From positions 1,228,501 through 1,292,500 of the forward strand of contig OZ037766.1 in the NCBI GenBank assembly GCA_964035545.1: DNA of 64,000 bases, given 5' to 3'. Source of the stretch: Bugula neritina. Taxonomy: Eukaryota > Bryozoa > Gymnolaemata > Cheilostomatida > Bugulidae. The translations under genes and the position numbers were made by a program. The notes under the pieces were generated by a model, which ran no database searches, was not told the origin of the DNA, and worked only from the letters and a program-made list of their open reading frames with translations. Below are positions 35,013 through 54,600 of this stretch, in pieces. Positions within the stretch are counted from its first letter, which is position 1. Every line of letters begins with the position of its first letter.

Positions 35013-35100
35013 AGCGCTCATTGATTCTGCTGATGAGATTGCTTTATCTTCAAGACAACGGTGGTAGCCTCTGAACTTACTATACACCTCCCTGCATAAA

Positions 35101-39559
<4,459 letters not shown>

Positions 39560-41085
39560 AACAGCGCTGCTGGAAATATCAACTCATCTTGATATTATTT
39601 CAAATAGATTCATTCAAATTGAATTTTTATAATAATCCATTTATATAACGGAATTAAATTTCTTGCTATAACTCTATTGGTAATATTCATGCATACACAC
39701 GCATATATATACATATATTATATGTGCTTCTAATCACCTTATAGTACATATAATTATAATAATATCCCAGTATACTATATATATTATATATTATAGATGC
39801 CCTTATGTAGTACACTAATTTTATGGCAGTGTACATGTTAAGTTTCTATTTTTAGTAACTTGAAACAATGCTATACCTAATGATGTTTTCTTTAACCAAA
39901 ACTTCTAATTATCATACAATAAATATACTCAATGTTGCCTGCTGTTGATTAGCACTGTAAAACTAAACTTCTCAAATAACGACAGCATGTTGGAACTCCA
40001 ATAGCTGTAAAGTGGTCATACTTTTCTCAGTTCTAGAACTGAATTAAGAAATAAAAGCTAGCTGACTTCCACCATGTAATAATTCACTGTGCATACACCT
40101 TTTTCATAATACTGCAATAACTAGTTTATAAATTTGTTGTTTTAAAGCCACAATTACACTTTATCACCATAGCTTTATTAAAAATTTATTACTTCACCAA
40201 CTGCATTCTCACTTTTTCTCACCTATCTGCGCTTTGTAGCGGGTGGCTGCCAGATACCTAGCTCAATTAGGCACCAACTGCATATAATCAGTAAAATAAA
40301 ATTCATCCACCTTTTAAATTAAGAATTTATCATATAGATGAATGATTTAGATTTATCTTCATTATCTTCCAGTTTAACCAAGTAGATTTGTCTCCCCAAA
40401 TTTTTAGAATTGACTATTGAGAGTTATCTTCTATTGGTCTATAGATTTGATGGTATAACACTGCTCTGTTTCACAACTAGCAATGAGTGTAATAATAACT
40501 TTCAAAAATCAAATGTATGTGACGTCAGAGAAGGCAGGTTAAACTTGTAATATAAAATAGTCTCACCAATATAAATAATAATTTTTAGAAAGAAAATTCG
40601 AAAACGATCAGTAATATTTTTTTGCATATTAATTAACCACTCTAACCACTTGCTGCTTTAAACCACAACAAAACAATAAATGCTAGCCACTCCCCTCAAA
40701 CATCATTGATCTTTCATCTACCCAGGAAGACTACAGTTACAGGTTTAAGGGTGCAACTTATATAATAGCTTTATGTTACTGGTTTTCTATAGTCTGTCTC
40801 AGTTGCTTGAAAAAGTAAATGTTTAAAATATGTTTATAATTTATTCAAAATTTGAAATGTTTGATTCACAGTTTAAAAAGACTTAGCAGTGATTTTCATT
40901 TAAGTAGCGTTGTGATTCCCCCCCCCCCCCCCCCTATTATAGAGTGCAATGGGTAACACTTTACAAGTGCTGTTTTTTCATATCGTTTTATATCTCTCAG
41001 CTACTTAGTAACTGCAAGAATATAGACTGCTGGCATTATCCTGTCAAAAACTGATTTTAAATATATAGCATGTATTATATTATAA

Positions 41086-41275
41086 GGGAGCAGCCCTGGT
41101 TATAGTGTTTGATTTTCAAACACTATAAATCATGGGTTTGCGCCTACAAACACTATTGGTGATGTTAAGAAGACATCCAGTCATAATTGCTCCTGTACCT
41201 CATCTCATAACTCATAGCTGCTTAGCCCGACTTAACAAAAAGCTCTTTTTCATCAAGGGTTTCTCCCAGGGATGA
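41086..41275 (+). repeat. SINE-like element of the second family
   Basis: It starts near GGGAGCAGCCCTGGTTATAG. A perfect hairpin, TAGTGTTTGATTTTCAAACACTA, sits where the anticodon arm would be. A degenerate B box (GGGTTTGCGCC) follows, then TTGGTGATGTTAAGAAGACATCC. From TCATGGGTT to TTGGTGATGTT it matches the copy at 7811-7890. The AAGAAGACATCCAGTC stretch recalls the GGCATCC-like box of several animal tRNA-derived SINEs. Confidence 0.6.
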
Positions 41276-41717
41276 CAACTACAAACTTGTCTGAGTTAGC
41301 TTTTATTATATTGTAACTTTAATTTCAAATAATTATTATTAGTATAATTGTAAGATATTTAATCAGCATTAAAACTAAAAGGTCATAGGCAACCACTTAC
41401 TTGAACTTAGTGAGTCTATTCAATAAATATCTAGTAAATATAAATTTCCTTCCATCAAACAAAACTTCTTGTTAATTGGTAAATAATTTTATTCAAAGAT
41501 AATTGTTTTGTAGGTTGTGTAAATACAATTCATATAGTGGTAACAGCTTAAAGCATATAAGCAAGCCCTTGAGTAAACAAGCATAATGTTGTGTAGGCTT
41601 ACTGTCCAGGAATAAAATATTGACTGGCAGAATTCAATGTTTAAATTATAAAATAAAAGATAAAAAGAATAATTTTTGCAAAAAAATCAATTAATGCAAA
41701 AATAAGAGTTCAGAACA

Positions 41718-41838
41718 AGTCACTGTTAGTACTCAGTTACTGTTAGTACTCAGTAACTGTTAGTACTCAGTAACTGTTAGTACTCAGTAGCTGTTAGTAC
41801 TCAGTTACTGTTAGTACTCAGTTACTGTTAGTACTTGA
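41718..41838. repeat. 17-bp minisatellite just past the stop of the secreted-protein gene
   Basis: Seven copies of CTGTTAGTACTCAGTAA with small variants. On the minus strand it starts about 17 bp after the TAG at 41855 and would lie in the 3' UTR. Confidence 0.9.
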
Positions 41839-41854
41839 CGGCTGGATGATTTGT

Positions 41855-43257
<1,403 letters not shown>

Positions 43258-43899
43258 CTTACAGTAGCTTCACTCTGTCTACAGAATTATGTATTATTTG
43301 GGTATAAACTTCTTGAACTATATGTATTTACTGAAAAAAGCTAATGCCATCGAAAATACAATTTTTGTATACCATAGAAATTCCAAATCAACAATAAACT
43401 AAAAAGATTAAAAATATCAACAAAAAGAAGCTTCTATTTTCTGAAGGAGATACACAATCACCAAACAGGTTGAAAAGAGCACGTGTTTCTGTCGATACTT
43501 CCACCATAAATGAAAACTCATGTATTTTAATAATTATCATCCGCTCACCAACTTTTAATGGAGTTTGAAAGAATAGAGATGGCTTCAATGGAAAGCAAAT
43601 GTTTTAATGATAGCTTGCTATAGCATCCTTGCTATAGCACTTAATCTAATTACAAAATTACATCAATAAAATACAAATAAGCCTAATAGCATCTCTAAAT
43701 ATACTAATTTAAGAACTATAAAGCTTATATCACATTTCTAAGTTACATCTCTAAAATATTAAGATGTTGGTAGCAGATATACCTGAACTCTTTGTATAAC
43801 TAAATTTCTAAGCTACGTAAAAGAAGATCATTATAAACAGTATATTTAAAAGAATTTAAATTTATATTCAGGAGCAACAAGATAGATTGTGAATCTTAC

Positions 43900-43935
43900 C
43901 GACACAACGTCCTGAACCATCTGACTCTACTAAGA
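43900..43935 (-). other. Probable 5' non-coding exon of the secreted-protein gene
   Basis: On the minus strand, sequence ending ACGTTGTGTCG is followed by GTAAGATTC, a good donor at 43899. The next acceptor in line is CTGTAG before 43278, which leads straight to the ATG. The 5' end is estimated from the TATA-like box, not seen directly. Confidence 0.5.
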
Positions 43936-43963
43936 GGAGTGAAGGAGCCAACTCAGACTGAGA

Positions 43964-43973
43964 ACTTAAATAG
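43964..43973 (-). promoter_or_regulatory. Candidate TATA box for the secreted-protein gene
   Basis: On the minus strand CTATTTAAGT lies about 30 bp upstream of the inferred start of the non-coding exon. Confidence 0.4.
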
Positions 43974-46361
43974 CGGAGTGGGTGAGCCCCACTTCCTGGT
44001 AATTAGGGATGGGGCCCACGCCCTCAACCACTAGTAATAGGTTTCATTTAGAACAACAAAAGGTAACATTTAATAATTATATAACTGTTGATAAAACTTC
44101 GTTTGCGTCGAACTAATTCTAGTTGAGTTTTTCTCGCACTGATATTTTGCATTGCAAATGAGTTTCCCTAATTTAATTAATTCTGTCCCACCTAGCTATG
44201 AATAGGCTAAAGAGGTAAACCTTTTTACTGTGCATAATATTACAATGGCCTATTACTTGTACTATTAATAACTCGAGTTAATCCCTGTTTTCATTTCCAT
44301 ATTTTATATTAAGAATGAGCAACATTTACGTACATGGATTAAAATTCGGAAAAACAAAACAAGTTCCAGCAGCTGTATTTTATGACGTGAAGCATAAATT
44401 AAAATAATTTTACAAATTCAGCATTCATATGCATGAATAATATGAAATCATACTTGTATTATCTTTGCATTGCTTTAGCATTATTCTTTTATTATACCTG
44501 AAATATCCTATTATTATCCTTGTATTACACTTGCACTGCACTAGTATATTATATCTGTATCATACTTTAAATATTCTTGTACTATACAGTCTATACTCAA
44601 TTATACATGTGATAGCACAGGGGGCCATTGTAAATAAGCTTCGCCCAAAGGAAACACTTAATAGCTCAACTTTGCATTTTCCCAGCAGCTTTAATATTCA
44701 TTTCAAGTTCCATAGTCCCGCCTGTTTGTTTGGTCTACAATGAATTGTTCACATCTATGTTTAACAGAGATCTAAATTAGACTTTACCACTAAAAGGCTG
44801 TCAGAGCTAAAAATTGCACTAGTAAGTTAGTATACGCAAAAGTAAGCTGTTTTTAATTACCGAATGATGGCTCTAAGTTCTTATATAGAGTAAATACTGT
44901 ATAGATATATCGTTATAAAATAAACCTAAATCTATAAGTGCAATAAAAACTTTATAATATGGCTTATGCAAACCTATTTTTTCTAAAAGAATTAAAAGTT
45001 GAAAAGATTATTGCTACTCGATGACTGTGAGTAAATTCAAAGCAGTCATCTTGGAGCATGTCACATGACCATTTTAAAGTTGAGTGACTTTGTGTTGAGA
45101 ATGTGACAGGAAGTTCCTGATCCTAGTTTATTTTTATTATAATTATGAAAACTGAGAAAATTACTTAATCCTTTTAACCTAACGTTCAATTCATTGTACT
45201 GTACGTACAGACGGAATCACAATAAAGCTATAAGACTATCAACTACAGCTTCATGCTTTGACTGTACACGTATAAACTATTGCAATATATGGAAGTATTT
45301 AAAGTGTTTTAGAATGAGTCAAGCCTAAACTTAATTTAATTTAGACATATTATCTTTTGACTTACATTTTTAGTTTATAAAGTTACTGTTTTATATTTAG
45401 TAGAATAATTAATACTGTAGAAAAAAAAATTGCAGACTGGGAGGGCCTTTAGAATTACTATATAATTACTCTAATCATTGACTTATTCAGCAACATTCTG
45501 CCACAGATTAAATTTATTTCAATAGAATGATGCATTTGATGTGGTTAATCAAGGGCTGCAGCAATTTTAATTTCACAGAATTTACCTTCTCTAAATTGTT
45601 TAATAACAGAAATAAGAGAGATTTTATGATCCATCATACATTCTTGTTAATTAAATTTTTGTACGCCTGCAAATCACGTGATATAAGTTATAGCTTCTGT
45701 ATGATGCAGTAAAACACATTTCTTTTCAAATAATAATACTTTAATACTTTTATCCTATTAAAAATAAAGCTGAATATTAAGAAGGACCTAAATAAGATTC
45801 TCATAATATTATCATCCACCCAAATTATCTCAAATGCTATTTTTCAGTTTAGTATTACCGTCAAAAGAGTTATCTATAATCAAGTAAGCTAATTGCATAT
45901 TTTCAGAGCTATTAGAGACATCTACTAATTTATATGTTAATTAAATACTAATAAATATTCATTGCCGCTGGGATAATGCTTTGCTACCAAATAACAGGAT
46001 GAGAACTAATAATATTTTCCTACATCTCTTATAGTCAGATGTGTTGACACTTAACTGTGGTCAGTTGACCTGCAACACATTTGTACTCTGTTTCCATTTT
46101 CTGTGGACACAACATGTCTTTATAAAGGCACAAACGTAAGCAAGAAGTGCTGAAAATGCTAATTCAAATACTTGAGTGATTTTTCATAAAATTGGCATAG
46201 ATTGAAATTCCAAAGGAAGTTTTTACAATTCTTTAGATGTTAATGTTTATAGTATCTGAAACTACTAAAGGTATATATATATAAGTTTGCTGTTAAGCTC
46301 AAACTGTGCTAATTATATTTGTTCATTTACAGAGGCATGTAGTGTTGCTTGGAATCTTGAT

Positions 46362-46434
46362 GCCCCTGCAACGCGATTGGTTAGCCGGTTTGATTGCAAG
46401 CCGGAGGTCTGTGGTTCGAATCCTGGTGGGGGCA
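46362..46434 (+). repeat. tRNA-derived repeat (SINE-like), GCCCC family
   Basis: It begins GCCCCTGCAACGCGATTGGTT, has GCAAGCCGGAGGTC in the anticodon and variable region, a good B box (GGTTCGAATCC) and ends GGGGGCA. The A box is degenerate and the anticodon loop is too long, so it is not a functional tRNA. Confidence 0.65.
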
Positions 46435-47309
46435 ATTATGTTACATGTAGCTCCAATTACATTAGAATAGGATGATGCATACACCTCTAAGTCTATAGCA
46501 GTATAATTATATGAATTTTCAGCTTACTGTTTACAATTCATGTTAATTTTAGCTTCTTATATTATGACCCTTTAATGGATGTATATTCATGTGTCTCATT
46601 AGTGGAACTGGGTATGCTGAGACATGGCCGATGCCTTAGCTGGTAATGGGTAATGATAATGGGTAATAAGTAATAGTATTGGGTAATGGGTAGTGGTAAT
46701 GGGTAACATGGATATATTAAGAAAAATAACTCTCCGCTGACCATGAGTATTGTAAAAGATGCGTTGGCATCAGTATTAGAATGATTTACTGTAACTCACA
46801 ATAGCATTATGTATGTTTCCAAAATAAATATCATAAACTTTTTAGTAACAACAGCATAACTTTTAAAAGTTATGTGCACTTGCTGTAATTTGCGAGCATA
46901 AATCCTAGTGTATCAACCCTTCAAATTTAACCCCAAGAGTTCCTTATTAAAAAACAAAAGATATAATTGTTGCTAGCATAAATATCGCTGCTATTGCTTT
47001 GCTACACTGAGTATATCGATTTGAGTTCACATGTTTATCAAAATAGCCGGATATTGCACTCTTAGCTTTGTGCCGACTGACAATGTTAAGATGTGCCATC
47101 TTTGTCAAAACAATACCAGAGTAATGTTTTGCTGCTGTGGAAATCAATGCATTCATCTGACGTCACTAGTTACTAATCCTGTTAGCATAGTAATTATAAT
47201 TTATACAATCAATAAAGATTTTAAAATCTGCTATAATGTCACATGCATTGACACTTGGATTCTTCTATATCGAAGGTAAGCTCAGATTTATAGTAGAAGT
47301 TTCTAGAAG

Positions 47310-47311
<2 letters not shown>

Positions 47312-47373
<62 letters not shown>
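47312..47373. repeat. (TA)n microsatellite
   Basis: About 60 bp of uninterrupted TA dinucleotides followed by GGTATAGGTATAG. Confidence 0.97.
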
Positions 47374-47377
<4 letters not shown>

Positions 47378-48672
47378 TATAGGTATAGTAAATATTATGT
47401 CAGATATTATCATAAACTGCTATGTTTCTGTTTCGCGGTGGTTTAAATCTATTAGTTTGTATAGAATTGCTAGGAGGATACATTTATTTTAGATGAAGTT
47501 GTTAAAGCCATGCTAGCTAAATATCTATATATAAAAAGTAGCTAAGGGAAAGCATTGGATTAAATACATAATAGAAAACATAGAAAACTATTTCAATAGT
47601 TCAACAATGAATAATTAAGGCAATATTTTGAAAGAAGCCAACTTGCTTTACTATGCTAAAATATCATTCATGCAGTCTATTTTTGTTGGTTTATGTATTT
47701 TAATTTGTAATGCAAATGTATAATTTATCACATGTATATTTTGTCACTGCTAATGCATTGGAAATAAACTTATAAGTTTGGTTGTTGTTTAGACAGCGGG
47801 CAGCGAAACACACAGGTGCCATCTATTATTCCATACTCATTAGTCAGTTGGTTCAACACCTTGTCAACTGCAAACAGTTCAAGCTGCCAATTCATTCTAT
47901 TCAGACCATCAAACTTTAGGCTTCATGAAAAAATACATTTCATTGATTTTAGTAATGAATTAGAAAATGACATCTCTTCAATACTATATATATATTCAAA
48001 TAAAGTCATTGACATAATATTTTTCTAGTTTATGGAAAACATCATACCTAACGTTATTATTAAGCTAGAAGAAATTATAATGCAATCAATATATAGAAAG
48101 TTCTATAGAAAAATTTGTAGCAAAAAGTTACAATAATGAGGTTTACAAAAAATTAGCTCTAAACCCATCTTCATTAGCTTTTCATCAAATTCCAGCTGAG
48201 CTAAATTTTGCCGAATAAGAAAAGCATGACCCCCTATTGAAACAATGTTCTCATAGTTTGTAGCACCAGTTTATACAGACCAAACTGCATGTAAAAAAAG
48301 TTTATGTTCATAATCAACCATATTTTAGTGTCAGCAATTTTATAGTTCTTTATTTTACCTGTAATCTTAGCACATATTCTATAACCTTATTTTCATTTAT
48401 TATCAGAGATCATGCCTTTTATTGTGTTACATAAATTCATGTGCCTAACTAAAGTCAAGTAAGTTAAATCCGGTGAATGGGCCACATTGCATTGCTATCT
48501 ACAGCAATTGCTAACAGTTCTATAATTGAGCTTATTTTGTGAGTGTCTTGTTGCTAGGGAACCTTAAAATTAGTTTCAACATCACTAAACCTTCAATCTG
48601 TTTATTTTTTCTGTAAACAGCAGGAAAACATTTCTCAACTAATTTTATTGTTTGTTGTATTTCTAGTTCAAA

Positions 48673-51600
48673 ATGGGTTCCTCCTCCAGTAGCTTGACTA
48701 CAGCTTCTTTTAGACAGGAGAATGGTTCCTACAACAAATCTGGTAAAATCCTTGAGCCATTGAAAGAGCCACCCCTACCAGCAGTTGGTAAATTTCATCC
48801 ACATTTATTCACATCTATATTCACGCTTTCAAAATTAATACATAGATTCCAGTGATAATGCTTTGAATAAATGTGTATACATGCAGAAAATTTTCAATAG
48901 CCTTGCTATACTAGCAGTTTTGTAAATTTAAGAAATCAATGATATCACTAAAACAAGTTAGTATATTATTTTGATTCGAGCAATCGAGTTCCAGTATCCA
49001 ACAGTTTTTCTAATCGCTGCCGGAATAATTAAAAAAAATTAAAGACAAGCAATCAAGTCATTTCATAATAACCACGTATGTTCAGGGCAATGGCTTTTTA
49101 GTGAAATATTTTATACTGAATTTGCATAACATAATAGACCAGAAAATAACTGTAATCAGCTGGTTATGTTTAAAAATAAGCTGCCAGAAGCAAATTAAGC
49201 ACGTGATTGCTCGAATAAGTCTTTTGCTAATGACTGACGAGGACTAGTAATTTACTCTTTTAAGTGTTTATTATAAATTATTAGTTCAATAAACTACAAT
49301 ACATTACAATTAACTTCTGTTGAACTAAAATGAGCTATTATAGCGTGTTTTGTTAGTCAATCAAGAAGCATTTCCATGCATGTGTGATGATGTATAAGTT
49401 ACGCAACTTGTTCTGTATCAATAATTGCCTGTGCTTTTAAACCCAACAATGCAGCACTTTTCTCTATGCTCTAATTTAATTTATTTATGGCATACTGCTG
49501 TATATTTGGTGATAATTTTATTTAAGTGAACTTTGTTAATTAGGAATAAGTAGGATAGTGAAAACAACAAATATCACATGTTCCAATATTTGTGTCATGG
49601 AACTGCTTTTGTAACTTTGTTTCGTGTGAAATAGTTTACCTACAACGACATTGCGTAATAATAAAAAGCTTTTGTAACTAATATTTGGAACTATATTTAC
49701 CAGTGATGTGTGTTATATATAGGGTGTGAGTGTGCTATATATAGGGTGTGTGTGCTATATTTAGGGTGTGTATGCTATATATAGGGTGTGTATGCTATTT
49801 ATAGGGTGTGTGCTATATATAGGGTGAGTGTGCTATATATAGGGTGTGTGTGTGCTATATTTAGGGTGAGTGTGCTATATATAGAGTGAGTGTGCTATAT
49901 ATAGGGTGTGTGTGCTATATATAGGGTGAGTGTGCTATATATAGGGTGAGTGTGCTATATATAGGGTGAGTGTGCTATATATAGGGTGGGTGTGCTATAT
50001 ATAGGGTGAGTGTGCTATATATATAGGGTGTGTGTGCTATATATAGGATGGGTGTGCTATATATAGGGTGAGTGTGCTATATATAGGGTGAGTGTGCTAT
50101 ATATAGGGTGAGTGTGCTATATATAGTAGGGTGAGTGTGCTATATATATAGGGTGTGTGTGTGCTATATATAGGGTGAGTGTGCTATATATAGTAGGGTG
50201 AGTGTGCTATATATATAGGGTGTGTGTGTGCTATATATAGGGTGAGAGTGCTATATATTACGGCATATGTGCAGCTTGAAACAACTTGAAGTAAAATATT
50301 ATCGTTAGAATTTATTCAGCTGTATTTTTAGATAAAATCGGCAACTATACAACAACTAAGCAGGCTGGGGGCGTGGCTACTATGATTATAAAAATAGGCC
50401 AAGAAGAATATATGGACTATGATGGTGCGGGCGATAATGTAAAATACGGCAGACTAGGAGATCAGGGAGATTATCACCAGCTATTCAAGGTGCTTTTTTT
50501 AAACAGAAATGTTTTGTACATGGAATATTTTTCTATATAATTGGAGTTTGAAGTAAAAATGTTTCACTAGAAAAAACTTTCTTTTATTTGATAAATTATT
50601 GTCTTCTTCAGTATTCATGACTAATTAAGTATTTGTATGTGTTATGTTATGATAAGAAAAATAACCTGCTTTTAGAGAAAATAAACCTTTGAACACAAAT
50701 TTGTATGCATTATTGTGCAAAGTGGGGAAATTTACTGCACATGACAAGAACCTCGATATTAATTTTATTAATCAAAAAATTAGTGCTTTTCCAGGTTGAA
50801 ACTTTCTTATAAGCCTGCATGTTAATTCCTTTATCACATCAATAAACTTTTTTAACAACAGTTCATTTTTTAAACCTTAAAATAATTGTCTGTTCTAGAT
50901 CTATTTATTCTCTGCATATTATACATTAACTGTTTTATTAGAAAAACTTAGTGCTACTCCAAGACCATGCGTCACTGGGACTGAACACACCAATACCAAT
51001 AGCTGAGGATTTTAATACCAACATCTATATGGTGAGTCAACTCAACAAATCTCAGTTGACGGAGTTGTCTTCTCAACACAAGAATAAGGTGAGATTTCCC
51101 TCCATTGTTTCTGTTCTAATAGTCATTTAAGGGAACAAATAAAATAGTTTTTACAAACTAAAAAGATTATTTATTTTGTAAATTTCTGACAAACTACATT
51201 TCAGTGTCACACAAATCAAATGTTCACCTCTTCAGTGAATAATTTTATTCCATTCCAGCGAATCTGTAAAGTGTCAGTGAGAATGGAACCAGTCCTGTTT
51301 ATTGACCCTCCTTCATCAAAGTCTGGCACCATTTCCTGTCACCTGTATCATGTACACAAACGAGCTCCTTATATCCCTGATGATCAAATGATTCTGCGAC
51401 AAGCAGAGTGCAATGATTTTGAGATTAAAATACGGAAAGAGGTTTGTTTTGTTCACATGTCAAATAATACTAAAAGATCAGTGGCTGTTAGCAGCTCAAA
51501 TTTATATGATTTCTGTGCACATGCAAGCATGCAGTGTATTAATGTCAACATCAAGTTTATTTATGCAATCAAACTAGTTTTATTTTTTCATTTGTGTAAA

Positions 51601-54600
51601 AACTTTATCTGTTTTTAAGCAAAAATGCCATATGTCTATAATTCATAATTAAAAGTTTAAAATATTTGTCTTTAATGACATATACAATATACTACTTACT
51701 AGGTGCTACACTTCAACACAAGTAGAACTATAGTTTTATTGATATTAGAATAAAGTCAAGTGAACCATAATATACCTACTGCATAACCTTTTTATTTGCT
51801 TGTAATACTTGAAAGTCATGTTGAAACTATTAATCTTATATTTTATATACACAAATGTAAGAATATTAATGTAAACTCATGTATAAACACTAAAGCAAGT
51901 ATTAAGAAATGGCAATTCTAAACACTGACTGCCTCATAAGCTGGTATAGAACCCAGTCTAGGTTCTAGTTTAGAACTCAGTCTAGATTCTAGTTACCCTG
52001 TCTAAGTTTTAGGTACTTGGTTTAAGTTTTATTCATTTATATTTTAGTCTAAATGCTGATTAATCATTATGTACAAGCTAAAACTTATCTAAATTTTTTG
52101 ATTCAGTAAATTGTGGGAAGAAACTTCAACTCAAACTTATAGCTCTACACTGATCTAAACTTACTAAAGATACATTATGTATTTCTGCAACAGGTAGTAA
52201 CCATGGCAACAGTTACCGACGACTCAGCGCTATACCACTACAACTCAGACACGCCTGGTGAGGAGATGCCGCAAAAGTTTTCAGTAAAATGTGACGACGA
52301 CGTTTTCACTCTTGGAGAGATAAACTCCCACATCAGTATAACGCAGCCGTCAACCCGGTTAGTGGGTCACCCTTCTGCAGTGTATACGTAATAATTAAAT
52401 AAAAGTTACTAGCAGCTCAAGTCTGTCCTGACAGTCATATCCCAGCAGACTAGAGTAGCTGGTCTTTTTATCACAAACTTGCGAATATTGAATATTGTGA
52501 AAATCTTAAAATGAAACAGTTATAATGGCGATGGAATAAATGGAATGAACAATGGAACAATGGAATAAAAAAACAACATCATAGTAGATATAGAAATTTT
52601 GACAAACTATTTTTTAATCAAGGCAATGCAAGTGTATTGTTTATGCATGAAGTTGCTTTGTAACCCGTTTTAATTTGGCGAGAGATAGATGTACATTTGA
52701 TATTTTATTTGTTTGTTAGGGTTTCAGAATATTTTCTATTTTTAAGGTAACTATCAGAAGATTCATATTTTTGCTGCCTTTTTAAATGACACGCAAACAA
52801 ACCTCTACACAGTTGTTTTCTTTTCTGTAGATGCATCAGATGCCCTCTCTCACTCATCGCTACTCCAGATTTATCTGTGATGTGCAAACTAGCAGAAACG
52901 ACCTTTGACCCAACCCATGACGTCATACTTATAGAAGATGGAAACATAAATAACGCCAGATGCCATTTTGCTACATGCTTGACGTTATTGGCAAGAGGAT
53001 ATGGTAGGAGGCAAGAAAGGTGTGTGAGTTTTGCATGTGAGAGCACGGTATAGTGTGTCAGACGAAGGCTCTACAATATCACTATTCTCAGCATATAAAT
53101 AGTAAAAGCTTAGTTGAGAATGTCTTGTATACAAATTCTTATTTTAATTGTTTTTTAAAAATGTAAGTCTAGTACCTCTGTTATAAAAAGGTATTTATTA
53201 GGTATTATATCTAATCTATTATAGACAATTATATATTATTATGAAAATACTCATAATTTAAATTTTTAGAAAATGATTTTTTTTTCTATGCTACTGCACA
53301 GGAAAAACTTCACAAATAATATGTTTCTGTTTACTTTATCAACAAAAGATCTACAGATTTGGAAACTAGTGAGTTTACAAACAGAGCTGTGGATGTGTTG
53401 ATAAATGCAGCTGATGACGGAAAGCAATGTAAGGACGAAGTTGATTGGCTGCTGTCTATTATTGCCAAGTCAACAGGAGCCAATACTATTCATGACAAGT
53501 TGGTAGAACTGAGCAACAAACAAAATCGGGTTTGTCTTTTCTTGCTTGCTTATAATTTTTAATATTCTTCGATATCTGAAATAATAACATTCTTGCAAAG
53601 CATGTGAATCTAAATACTGTTTATAGTGTTTAACATTGAGGATCAATTTGGTTCTTTCTAAATACTTAAATTGAAGGTTGAAGAATTTCTAGGAATCAAG
53701 GTTTTTAGTTCAGAAAAATTGGTAACGAACTTGAACAGATTTGCAAAACAGTTTTGGATGTTCTTGCAGTTATGACATCAGCAATTCAATCATTATTCTT
53801 ACATATATAATAATTTAACTTACAGAAAGTGAAGCAAGAGGTTTGGTTGGAAGAAGATGTGTACATGACTCAACTATATATCTTCCTCATAATATTTAAC
53901 ATCTACTGTCACAGACAGGGGCATGTGAGTTTGTCATGTGAAGCTTTCCTTCAAGTAATCGGTTGTCTTTTCATGACACAAAGCAGCTGTTTTTTTATTT
54001 TGAAACCTGTTGCTAGACATAAAGCTTAGTTAAACTGAGTGATACAGAGTCTACATGATATCTTGGCTTTTTTGGTGAGATGATGTGTTATTTTCAAAGA
54101 TTACATTCATTGTGTAACAGTTTCATGTTTAGCTGCTATCATTAGATGTACTGTTCATTATACCTACTGTTTTAAAGCTGTACAAACTGTGTTACTATAC
54201 TTAGCTAAAGGACAGAGTCTTGTTTTCAACTTGGATGAAATGTAGTAGCAAATTCCTTCCAATCCTTCGAGCAACACTTTTTCCACTTCCTCTGCTGTCA
54301 GACGTCAGCATCTCCAGATTTGGTAAAGCACTCGTTCTGGTAAGTCAGAAATTACTAGCAGTTGTTCAGTTGCCATAGAAACGTATGTAACCTTACAAGG
54401 TCAAAGCTAGAAAAATTCTAATAGCCTTAGCAGTATGGGTGTAATTTAATAAAGCAGCAAAAACATTATCTAATTTATTCACTCAAGAGACCAAATGCCT
54501 CCTTCCAAGAAATCTTAATGTCTGTCTGTTTTTTGTTGTAAGAATTGAGATGTTTCAGACTATTTTTGTCAACAGGTAAATAACTCTAACAGAGATGAAG

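Larger units (their letters stand above)
39560..41854. other. Convergent intergenic region
   Basis: It lies between the annexin stop (+) and the minus-strand secreted-protein stop. It contains a poly-C run near 40918-40934, a SINE-like copy at 41086-41275 and a 17-bp array at 41718-41838. No gene is seen. Confidence 0.6.
43974..48672. other. Divergent intergenic region
   Basis: It lies between the secreted-protein promoter (-) and the paladin start codon (+). It contains a SINE-like copy at 46362-46434, GGGTAATGGGTAAT repeats near 46640-46710, and a (TA)n run at about 47312-47373. Paladin 5' UTR exons may lie here but I cannot point to one. Confidence 0.55.

Noticed and set aside
51001-51034. 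Donor at 51032 (ATG/GTGAGT) as the end of paladin exon 3
   Set aside because: The later donor at 51089 keeps the conserved stretch leading into VSVRMEPVLF and the correct length, though alternative use cannot be excluded.
52837-52911. Reading the paladin exon as HQMPSLTHRYSRFICDVQ
   Set aside because: That frame hits a stop and does not fit the phase-2 donor of exon 52194-52357; the alternate phase is open for the whole exon and aligns with paladin.
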